Shown in pieces: positions 55,083 to 64,000 of a stretch of DNA of 64,000 nucleotides (position 1 is the first letter of the stretch; every line of letters starts with the position of its first letter). The notes under the pieces are model-generated. The model was not told the origin of the DNA and did no database searches. It saw nothing but the letters and a program-made list of their open reading frames with translations. The DNA lies in NCBI GenBank assembly GCA_019096065.1, contig JAGUCH010000003.1, positions 2,294,001 to 2,358,000 on the forward strand, in the 5' to 3' direction. This stretch comes from Paracyclopina nana. Lineage: Eukaryota > Arthropoda > Copepoda > Cyclopoida > Cyclopettidae. Position numbers and translations under genes: made by a program.

Positions 55083-58000
55083 ATGGCTCAATTGCGACCA
55101 CCTATTTTGCCCAGCATTGCTGAGGCCATCGAAACCTACTTGACTGACCCTAGTAAGCTACTAATTCATAACGCCGAGACTGCCAAGTTTTGGAACCGGA
55201 TCCCTCAACCGAGCCGCGAATATCAAGTTTCTTTTGGTCCCCTTTCCACGACTCTGCAAGTCAATCGTGATTTAACGTCTGGCCTCGTTACTGGATTTAA
55301 GGAATTGGATGTCAGCTCCACAGCTGGTGCAACTGCTAAAAACTCAACGTCCATGAGAAGAGCTCCGGGACCTCCAAATGAGGCAGCGCGAGGTAACGCA
55401 ATGAATTGCATGTTTTGGCCCGGCGGCTTCGAGGAAGATGATATTTTACCCAGATTGGGCGAATCCATCAGCTTCGACGAGCTAGAAGATCCTGCCAATT
55501 ATCTGACGGTCCCAACCGGGTTTCAAGAGGGCATGAACTTTCCTCGAAAGCAGGCCAATCCAGCTGTTTCCATAAACCTGACTGACTTGTTGAACACAAA
55601 TTTCACCGATCAGGATTTGTCGACAATTTGGAAGAGTGATGCTAAGGACGATCCAACTGAAGCGAGCCCACAGTCTCAGGTGAAGCGTATTTTCGATGAC
55701 GAGGATGAGCATTTTGAGCTGGAGGAATTCTCCTCGGTGCCAAACAAAGCTCCAGAGGTGAAGGAATCGGTCTGGGCAGAGCTGGTCAACATCTCTCAGC
55801 CCATGGTCGATTTCCACCAAAAGGTACCAGACATGGCTCACCTGTGGCCCTTTGAATTGGACACTTTTCAAAAGCAGGCAATTTGGCATTTGGAGATGAA
55901 CGACTGCGTTTTTGTCGCCGCCCATACCTCGGCTGGAAAGACAGTAGTAGCAGAATATGCCATTGCTTTGTCCAAAAAGCACATGACAAGAACCATTTAC
56001 ACCTCACCCATCAAAGCGTTGTCCAATCAAAAGTTTCGTGACTTCAAAGATACCTTTGAAGACGTTGGTCTTGTAACTGGAGACATCCAAATCAACCCCA
56101 GCGCCACATGTCTCATCATGACAACCGAAATTCTCAGGTCCATGCTGTACAATGGAAGTGACATCATCCGTGATCTCGAGTATGTCATATTTGACGAGGT
56201 GCATTACATTAACGACCGCGAAAGAGGCGTGGTATGGGAAGAGGTGATCATCCTACTACCTGACCACGTGACAATCATCATGTTAAGTGCGACAGTGCCC
56301 AATACGATTGAATTTGCTGACTGGGTTGGCCGAACTAAGAAGAGGAAAATCTTTGTGATTAGCACTTTGAAAAGGCCTGTGCCATTAGAGCATTACTTGT
56401 ACACAGGGTTCGACGGCAAAACCAGAGATGAACTTTTTCTGCTGCAAGATGCAGGCAATCGCTTTCTGGAGGATGGACACAGAAAAGCAGAAATGGCCAA
56501 GAAATCCAGAGGAAGCAAAAACAAGCAACAATTTGGCGGTGTGAAGGGAGTCACCAAAGACAAAGTAGATCCTCAGCAAGAGCGCAACATCTGGCTCACG
56601 CTCATCGACAACTTGAAGAGGAAAGACAAATTGCCAGTTGTGGCTTTCACACTTTCTAGAAACAGGTGTGACACCAATGCTACCATGTTGTCAAGCTTGG
56701 ATTTAACAACGTCCATGGAGAAATCAGATATTCACCATTTCATTTCCAAGTGTGTCTTACGGCTGAAACCTTGTGATCGTCAACTGCCTCAAGTGGTTCA
56801 GTTGACAGACCTTCTCAAGAGAGGGATAGGTGTGCATCACAGCGGAGTGCTGCCCCTCTTAAAAGAGGTGGTTGAGATGCTGTTCTCGAAAAACTTGATC
56901 AAACTGCTCTATGCGACGGAGACATTTGCCCTCGGTGTCAACATGCCCACAAGAACTGTTGTGTTTGACAACATCCGGAAGCACGATGGCAAGGAGTTCC
57001 GAACGCTTCTCCCTGCTGAATACATTCAAATGGCAGTAAGTGACCTTTTTCAGGAATTGACGTATATGTCAGGATTTAGCTTTGAAATCGCCAATTTTTC
57101 AGGGTCGAGCTGGCAGAAGAGGCCTTGATACTACGGGCACAGTGATCATAATGTGCAAAAACGAGGTATACCCCATCAGAGAGTTGTACTTGATGATGCA
57201 GGGCAAGCCCATGAAATTGGGCTCTGAATTCAGGCTGACTTATTCCATGATCCTCAACCTGCTCAGGGTCGAACGGCTCCGAGTGGAGGATATGATGATG
57301 AGATCCTTTTCTGAGGTGGAGAGACGCCGTAAAGAAGGCAGTCTGAGAGCGAGGCTGGAAGAGCTTAAAAAGCAGCGCTCCAATCTTGCCCCACTTCGTG
57401 CTGATGGGCTAACAGCAGAGCTTACCCATTTCTTCGACCTCGCCACCAAATGCATCGCCATCAAGGAGAAAAACTGGAACCTCATCTTGAACCAGCAAGG
57501 TGTGGCCAAGGCAATGGCAGTTGGAAGAGTTGTCCTCATCAACCTTGATGGCGAAGTTCATGTTCCGTCTGTTCTGTTGGCGCTTGACTCATCCTCCCAT
57601 GAGAAGAGTATCACAGTCCTGGCCTTGAAAAGCTCAGCCAAGGCCAAGAATGAAGGCATTTCAGTAGAAGACTACCTAGCTCTGGCCATCAAGAAGCCAA
57701 ATGTGCAGGGCTTGTCGGGCAGAGATCATTCTGTGATAACACTGAAAGTCAGCGCAATGACTGAAATCACCAAAACTATGCTGAAGATTGAAGGTGATAA
57801 AATATTGAGCGATTTCAAGCGTAGGGAGATCCCCAGGTTCGCCGACTCACCTTTGGGACCATCGACGGTGACGTGTATTGAGCTCCTACAAAAATATTGC
57901 TCTGAACTGGAAATGAAGGAAGTGGAGGTCTTCAGCTGGCTCAAGGACTTTAAAATTCAAGACCTCTCCCTGCTTTCCGAATTGCAAACGCTCCATAGCT

Positions 58001-58725
58001 TGCAAGGGGAAATATCCTCGTCCATTGTGCTAGGTGCGGATTTCAAGTCATCCTTTGCTGTGGTCTATGATCGTCAAGTGATTGAAAATGAAATCAAATC
58101 CATTGAGTGGGCTTTGGGCGAAGAGAGCTTGTCAAACATGGAAGACTACCAAAAAATGATTGATGTCTTGTACCAGCTCAAGTACATTGACAGCAACAAA
58201 ACTGTTCAACTTAAGGGTCGTGTTGCCTGTGAAATGGGCAGTCATGAGCTACTTGTCACTGAGCTCGTGTTCGACAATGTCCTGACTGATCGGCCCCCTG
58301 CTGAAATCGCTGCTCTTTTGTCTTGCTTGGTTTTCCAACAACGAAATTGCAGTGCTCCGGAGCTGACCAAGCCTCTTGAAAAGGGAATCGAGGCTGTGAA
58401 GAAATGTGCACTTGTCATCGGCCAGACTCAGAGGCTATGTGGCATGAAGGAAAGTGAGCTGGACTACATGGACAAGTTCAACTTTGGTCTGGTTGAGGTT
58501 GTGTACGAGTGGGCTCGTGGCAAGCCATTTGGTGAAATCGTTGCGCTCACTGATGTCCAAGAAGGTGTGATTGTTCGCACCATTCAGCGTCTTGATGAAG
58601 CTCTGCGTGACGTCAAAGATGCTGCTCGTGTCATTGGAGATCCCATTCTCTATCAAAAGATGGATGAAGCGTCTACACTTATAAAGCGTGATATTGTATT
58701 TGCTGCATCTCTATACACCCAATAA
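55083..58725 (+). CDS. SKIV2L: SKI2-type DExH-box RNA helicase of the cytosolic exosome SKI complex
   Basis: Exons 55083-57035 and 57103-58725 (67-bp intron), 1191 residues, slightly shorter than human SKI2 (1246). The N-terminal region binds SKI3/SKI8. The helicase core has Walker A AHTSAGKT (Lys about residue 286), TSPIKALSNQKFRDF, DEVHYINDRERG (Asp 371), SATVPN, the second RecA domain with HHSGVLPLLKEVVEMLF and QMAGRAGRRGLD; the intron falls between QMA and GRAGRRGLD. The arch and C-terminal DSHCT domain (FNFGLVEVVYEWARGKPFGEIV, EGVIVRTIQRLDE) follow. Those features separate it from MTR4, together with the SKI2-like N-terminal sequence (FELDTFQKQAIWHLE, PANYLTVP). It extracts mRNA and feeds it 3'-first into the exosome. 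Confidence 0.92.
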
Positions 58726-58970
58726 TCACAACTATGCTATTCATTTGGAATTACGCCAAAGAATTTTTTTAAACTTTCATTCCTCAAGATTAAGTAGCCT
58801 TAAAATTGACAGACTGCTCGCAATCGTGGATGGTGTTCAAATTCGATCTTCGATTGTGTCAGCTGACGAGAGAGGCCAAGCCAAACGTAAAGCAACAAAA
58901 TAAAAAAAGTTGCGTAAGGCTCCGAAAAGGTCGCGAAACTGAAGTGGGTCAAAAGTTGCCCTCGGTAAGC

Positions 58971-60366
58971 ATGGCCGTCACGTCTAATTCGAAGGAGTCT
59001 TCGAAGAAAGAGTCAAACAACAAGGAGAACTCGACTGAGAACGGCAAAAATGCCGGGGACAAGTCGAAAAAATCACCAGATTTAGAAATCGGTGCAAGCA
59101 TAACAGCCAAACGAACTGACGGCTCTTGGCACTCGGCGAATGTGGTTCACCGGAGAAACAACCCGGACACGAATGAAACTGAATACTACGTGCACTATGA
59201 GGGTTTCAATCGCAGGCTCGACGAGTGGATCAAGTCCGATCGCATCAAATTGCAGGATACCGATGAAGTGGTGGCCGTTACTCAAGACGCCGACAGCCTC
59301 GGTGGCCTCGGAGGTCTCGACGGCTCGAACGAGCGCAAAATCACGCGTAACCAAAAGCGTAAGCACGATGAAATCAATCACGTGCAGAAAACGTTCGACG
59401 AAATGGACCCGACAACGAGATTGTTGGAGAAAGAGCACGAAGCGCTGACCAAAGTCAAATATATTGACCGAGTGCAAATCGGCAAGTACGAAATTGACAC
59501 GTGGTACTTTTCCCCATACCCGGAGGAGTACGGCAAACAGCCCAAGTTGTGGATTTGCGAGTTCTGCTTAAAGTACATGAGGCTTGAAAAGACGTATCGA
59601 TACCACACGGGTCAATGCGTGCAAAGACAGCCACCTGGTAAAGAGATTTACCGGAAGGGAACCTTGTCGATTTTCGAAACTGATGGCAAAGATCACAAGC
59701 TCTTTTGCCAGAACCTTTGCCTGATGGCGAAACTGTTTCTCGACCACAAAACCTTGTACTTTGACGTAGAACCTTTCCTTTTCTACATTCTGTGTGAGGT
59801 GGACAGGCAGGGTGCGCACATTGTCGGGTACTTTTCAAAAGAAAAAGAATCCCCTGAAGGTAATTTGGAAGTGAAATTTAGTTCTAGGGTTATTCTCTAG
59901 TTTGACTTTTGTAGGAAACAACGTTGCCTGCATTTTAACATTGCCACCCTACCAACGGAAAGGCTATGGCAAGCTACTTATCGCATTCAGCTACGAACTG
60001 TCTAAATTCGAGGGTCTCACTGGCAGCCCCGAGAAACCTCTTAGTGATCTTGGCAAGCTCAGCTACCGTTCGTACTGGTCTTGGGTTCTTCTTGAAATTC
60101 TGAGGGATTTCAGAGGAACCCTCAGTATCAAAGACCTGAGCGCCATGACCTCTATCACTCAAGCCGATATCATTTCAACACTCCAGGCGCTAAATTTGGT
60201 GAAATACTGGAAAGGTCAGCATGTTATCTGCGTGACACCCAAGTTGGTCGAGGAGCACATCAAGTCCTCGGAGTACAAAAGGCCACGATTGACCGTGGAC
60301 ACATCAGCCATTCGATGGACTCCTCCAATTAAGAAAATGGCAGCAAAGAGTGTAAAAAAGCACTAG
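58971..60366 (+). CDS. KAT8: MYST histone acetyltransferase KAT8/MOF
   Basis: Exons 58971-59859 and 59915-60366 (55-bp intron), 446 residues. In-frame sequence extends upstream but lacks an ATG, so [11 protein letters not shown] is taken as the start. A Ser/Lys/Asn-rich N-terminus is followed by a chromo-barrel domain (about 39-95), a basic linker [17 protein letters not shown], then the MYST domain (from about 165): C2HC finger C196-C199-H212-C216, the autoacetylated Lys in FLDHKTLYF (about K260), the acetyl-CoA loop QRKGYG (310-315) and the catalytic Glu in SPEKP (336). KAT8 acetylates H4K16 in MSL and NSL complexes. AATAAA at 60456-60461. Confidence 0.95.
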
Positions 60367-60600
60367 CTTGATTGTCAAGCTCATAACATGCCCCTTTCAG
60401 CTCCAGAATCTTGACCTTTTTATTTCTGCTTTATTAGAAAATCAACAGCATTAAAAATAAAAATCGCAAAATACATTAAAAATTATCAGAATCATAAAAA
60501 TAAGATGGGCGAAAATAGAGGGCGAAACGCCCTGACACCGGATTGAGTCGTTTAGCTGATATTGTATGGGTCCAAAGGGCAATTTTATTAAAGTTGGAAC

Positions 60601-62213
60601 ATGGGCAGACTGTTTTTAGTGATTGCTATTTTGGTAGTGGCTGCCTCAAATATGGGAGCAGCGAATACCAATGGTGTACTTTCTCACATCCCGGAAAGTA
60701 GAGAGGTAAAGTTTTACTTCCACGAAACGTTGTATCAATTTATAAAAGTTCTTTTTCTTGACCCAGAATGAAATTCACGAGTACGCTGCCTTATATTCGA
60801 GTTTTCCTCCACCCTTGAGCAGCGAGGATCACGAGGCTTTAGATGAAGGCTTAAAAGCTGATTCTTGCGGATGTACTCAAGTACTCGTTTCATCACTTGG
60901 TGGTGCGCAAACGTACCAGCATGGTAAAAAACCACTTTTTAGCCGCATATACTAAATACCGCACACAAACGCAACGCAACGCAACGCGACCAATATACTA
61001 AATAACGCTCACAGCGGTATTTTGTATATTAGTCGCGTTGCGGAACCGGACTATAGCAGCTTTTTTCTTTTTTAAAGCATGTTTGAAGAATTATTTTGCT
61101 GCTTTTTTTCAAACAAGTATTTGTTCACTTTGTGTGCAGTATTTAGTATTTAAACACTAAGTACTGCACACACAATTTTGAGTCAAAATGTCAATTGAAA
61201 CAGATAATTTGAGGCAACTAGGCGCTAAATGTGAGGCAAAGTCAAACTTTTGACCCATTTTGAATTCACAAGAGCCAAAACTTACGCATCTCGTTATACT
61301 ATTACATAACTAGTAAGAAAACTCGAAATTCTTGACTAGAGCAATTTTGAGTCAAAATGTCAATTGGCACGGATTATTAGTTAATTGACATTTTGCCAAA
61401 ATACGTATCAATTTAGAAAATCAACTCAAAGTGGCTTGTAAATGCCATACTATGACTTTCTGATGCTTTGCAGGTTAGCCAATTTTGGATTCAAAATGTA
61501 CCCTCTTTCATCCAATTTCATCCTTTAATTGTCATTTTACACCAATTTGTGCATAAATGCTATTCAAATTATCTGCTTCCTCCATTATAGATACACAGTT
61601 ACTTTAATTTGATTAATTCAAAACTATATTTAGTGTGCGGTATTGAGTAGGCAAACATAGTAAATACCGCACTCACTTAAAAAACGACAATATAGACAAA
61701 AACAAAAATAAATTCTAATTGGCTCTCAGATTCGCACATTCCATTCATGCTTAACAGTGTTTCTAGCCACTATTAAATATTTTGTGTTATCCTCCAGCCA
61801 GTTCAGTTAAATTAGATCATTGATGTAATATAATACGTGAGCGGTATTAAGAAGTGTGCGATATTTAGTAGTGTGCGTTGCGTTGCGTTTGTGTGCGGTA
61901 TTTAGTATTTATCCTTTTTAACGGGGGTATTTAATGATACATCTCGGATTCTGATATTACAGACTCATTGGGGGTGTACAAATATTATCAGCTGTATAAC
62001 AACCACCCATCCTACTTTGGTCCTGGTAACAGGCGCCTGTATTTCTTGTTCAACTCCGGTTGGTTGCTCGGACCTACTCTCGGGAACCCTTCTGGATACA
62101 TCCATAACTCTAACCAGTACCAGTGCCCGTATTTGGTGCCAAATGGCTGGATGTATGTCAACAGTGGCTACTGGTACACTGATGACTCTTTGGTGGTCAG
62201 ATGCATTGCATGA
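60601..62213 (+). CDS. Secreted protein with YKYY...RYLYF-type domain, paralog 1
   Basis: Exons 60601-60705, 60767-60923 and 61963-62213, 170 residues. A signal peptide (MGRLFLVIAILVVAAS) and a short acidic linker are followed by a domain that starts with CGCTQVLVSS and continues SLGVYKYYQLYNNHPSYF, RRLYFLFNSGWLLGPTLG, CPYLVPNGWMYVNSG and DDSLVVRC. The same domain forms most of the C-terminal half of the next gene. Similar Tyr/Trp-rich extracellular domains occur in many invertebrate secreted proteins, but I know no functional name. Intron 2 (1039 bp) is enlarged by element C. Confidence 0.75.
60942..61913. mobile_element. Element C: 972-bp foldback-like element in intron 2 of paralog 1
   Basis: Direct repeat CTTTTTA at 60935-60941 and 61914-61920. 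The ends share a perfect 35-bp inverted match beginning ATACTAAATACCGC (left from 60949) and continuing into CAACG pentamers. The left arm contains a near-perfect hairpin, 60980-61009 against 61013-61042. The core carries CAATTTTGAGTCAAAATG-type units at 61173, 61342 and (diverged) 61480, spacings 169 and 138 bp. Removing the element plus one target copy leaves a 60-bp intron, against 58 bp in the paralog. No transposase ORF. Confidence 0.75.
60980..61042. repeat. 30-bp-arm hairpin inside element C
   Basis: Arms 60980-61009 and 61013-61042 are inverted with a 3-nt loop; mismatches are few. It includes CGCAACGCG and its complement CGCGTTGCG. Confidence 0.8.
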
Positions 62214-62391
62214 TTGATGAAATATACGCGTCTAGCAGCACAAACAAGCCATTCGTTTCATATTTTTTTATGGAGATGCGCTTAATTTATTGCAAGCATA
62301 AATCAAACCTGACTATTATTGATGGTCAACTTTAGTGTGAACTTTGGCGTCACGCTATAAGGACTGTAACTTTTGCATTAATTAAGGAAAT

Positions 62392-63195
62392 ATGAGATTC
62401 AGTATACCGTTTTTGGTTGTGGCCACGCTAATGCTGGCACAAGCCAGTCCCAAGGGAAAGGCGCCTTACGACGAGGAGGTGACTTTTCGGAGTTGTACAT
62501 GCACATTTTAAATTAAATTTCAACAGATCGACGATGATGATTCCAGTACTGATGATGGAAATGGAACCGTAGGTGGTTCCAGCTATAATCCGCCTGGTAA
62601 GGGAAGCAGCCGCGTTTCTAGTTATGAAGAAAAGGAAAGCTTTGATGATGATGGCGATCGTGACGGATTTGTTGGCAGCTTCGAAAAGGAACCTGCCATT
62701 GAAGACGCCCTTGAAGAGAACGGAGAAGGTGAAATTTTATATGCAGAAATACTGAAATATTCTTTGCAATAATTAATGCAATTATAGAAGATTTGGAGCG
62801 GCAAAGTCGGCACCACGGGTGTGATGGGTGCACTGGCGTTTACGTTTCATCTAGAGGACCAGCTAGTAAATGGCAATCAGGTTGATGCAAAATCAATACT
62901 ATTACATTTTTTTGTTTTTTATGCTTCTGAATTTTTAGCATCCATGGGATTCTATAAGTATTACAAGCACTATAACGGGCACAATGCGTACTATTCGCGA
63001 AAAAGCAACCGATACTTGTATTTCCAATCGGACTACCATGGCTGGATGGTCGGGCCCGTCCTTGGTGATATCAATTGCTACCTATTCAGCCCAAACCCAG
63101 CATATTGCCCAACTGATGCACATAGCTGGAAGTATATTCACCCCCAACAGCATCAAATGCTAAACGACCCATCCCTTTCTGTTGCTTGTGCTTAG
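62392..63195 (+). CDS. Secreted protein with YKYY...RYLYF-type domain, paralog 2
   Basis: Exons 62392-62478, 62527-62728, 62788-62880 and 62939-63195, 212 residues. A signal peptide (MRFSIPFLVVATLMLAQA) is followed by a longer acidic, Ser-rich linker and CDGCTGVYVSSRG, then SMGFYKYYKHYNGHNAYY, RYLYFQSDYHGWMVGPVLG, CPTDAHSWKYIHP and DPSLSVAC. The phase-1 intron before the (D/A)S(L/M)G(V/F)YKYY block is conserved with paralog 1, supporting tandem duplication. Convergent with the lysozyme; 54 bp between the stop codons. Function unknown. Confidence 0.75.
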
Positions 63196-63249
63196 AAATA
63201 GACACTTTGTTTATTAATTATCATATTTTCTTATTTGCGTTGATTCGTG

Positions 63250-63858
63250 TTAGATATTCTCTCCCCTGCCATTGATCAGAGCTTTGCACTCCGAGTAGAT
63301 TTTCCAATATTCTGTATTCTGAATGGGATTCGAGCAGGACCAGCCTCCGTTTTTGTGAATCATGGCGTAGTCATCGCAGGTCACAAGTCCGTCTCCGTTG
63401 CAGTCTTGAGCAAAAGCTGTCATGTAGGAGCGAATGATCCTCGATGCACATTTCACATCAATGGAGCACTTTTCATAAGCTGCAATTACAATTAATAATC
63501 ATGGATTCTTCTCTATAATATAGTATGCTATATGGGAACTTACCCAGGTTGCCATCTTGGCTGTCCCCTTCCAAAACACATTTTCCTCCATCAATCCAAT
63601 AGCCCTTGGTGATGTAAAAAGGCCCGCAAAAAGAGCCATCACATTGCGTGGTTAGATCACATCTTGTACTTGCCTCGCAAATGCACCCAAGGCAATTATT
63701 TGTCACACTTCCACTATCATCATTCAGACACACTTCAGTATCTAAAAAATAATTAAAAGCCATTTATAGTCTAATTTTTCAGACGTGCATTTTTTCTTAG
63801 TTTTACTTTGAGAGGTGGCAATTTGGATGAAGAAACAGCACAAAATAGCTCGAATCAT
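63250..63858 (-). CDS. Invertebrate-type (i-type, destabilase-like) lysozyme
   Basis: Three exons, 63858-63807, 63741-63544 and 63479-63250, 159 residues. The signal peptide MIRAILCCFFIQIATSQ is encoded by exon 1, then NTEVCLNDD, NCLGCICEASTRCD, SFCGPFYITKGYWIDGGKC and later VKCASRIIRSYMTAFAQDCNGDGLVTCDDYAMIHKNGGWSC. The cysteine spacing and YWID and Y-A-IH-GG-W motifs are those of the i-type family. The Glu of CICE is the expected catalytic acid; the paired Asp is probably in the TRCD segment, but this needs alignment. Family members degrade peptidoglycan and some also cleave isopeptide bonds. AATAAA (plus 63210-63215) follows the stop codon by 34 nt. Confidence 0.88.
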
Positions 63859-63901
63859 TTCTGGTTGTGCAGAGGGCTGGACCAACACTGTGCTCTTGCT
63901 A

Positions 63902-63908
63902 TTATATA
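63902..63908 (-). promoter_or_regulatory. TATA box of the lysozyme gene
   Basis: Minus-strand TATATAA, 44-50 nt upstream of the ATG at 63858, placing the expected start site about 20 nt before it. The last 90 bp of the window show nothing else. Confidence 0.6.
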
Positions 63909-64000
63909 TGCTGATAGACTAGTTTTTTTCACTTATGGGCGTGATGGGCTACATGATGTGCTTTTAATCCTCTTTGTGATGGTCAATTCCATTTTTGGCC

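Noticed and set aside
61000-61010. Host exon inside element C
   Set aside because: No frame connects with exons 2 and 3 of the host gene; the exons join correctly without it.

Overview
The window is nuclear DNA of a compact-genome invertebrate, most likely an arthropod and probably a crustacean. The evidence is GT-AG introns mostly of 50-65 bp, an arthropod-style claudin-like tetraspan protein, an i-type lysozyme, a ciliary gene (IFT46) and a clade V/XI-type fibrillar collagen. The species cannot be named from this sequence. All spliced gene models given here close in frame with GT-AG junctions; none was checked against transcripts.

Layout. 1-9.1 kb: start of a GPCR (-, runs off the left edge), the C-terminal two thirds of a P5B ATPase (+), TMEM9 (+), TIMM44 (-), a Shisa-like protein (-) and IFT46 (+). 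9.6-28.4 kb: mainly secreted proteins, namely a PAN/kelch protein, a 12-exon fibrillar collagen, a papain-family protease, a protein with a 36-bp coding tandem repeat, and a small 14-cysteine peptide; several have a clear TATA box. 30.7-35.1 kb: ACAD8, a secreted protein with a crystallin-like and an aerolysin-like region, ALG5 (their stop codons overlap tail to tail) and a claudin-like tetraspan. 50-60.4 kb: TUBGCP5, RPS27A (ubiquitin fusion), the SKI2 helicase and KAT8/MOF. 60.6-63.9 kb: two tandem paralogous secreted proteins of an unnamed domain family and an i-type lysozyme.

The most unusual feature is a group of transposon-like elements with a shared design. Each has inverted termini built from 5-bp-phased subrepeats and a core of tandem units of roughly 140-170 bp. 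Element A (875 bp, collagen intron 6) has an 8-bp target duplication. Element C (972 bp, intron 2 of a secreted-protein gene) has a 7-bp one. Element B is 14.6 kb, lies between the claudin-like gene and TUBGCP5, and has a 10-bp flanking direct repeat. Its core is about 83 copies of a 170-bp satellite in two opposed arms that meet at a perfect 30-bp palindrome. Subtracting A and C with one target copy returns their introns to 56 and 60 bp, the normal size here. D is a lone end near 20.5 kb. None encodes a recognisable transposase. The design resembles Foldback/Galileo elements (subrepeat TIRs) and bivalve Pearl-type elements (about 160-bp core repeats).

Housekeeping genes are closely packed, with poly(A) signals often within 10 nt of, or overlapping, the stop codon.
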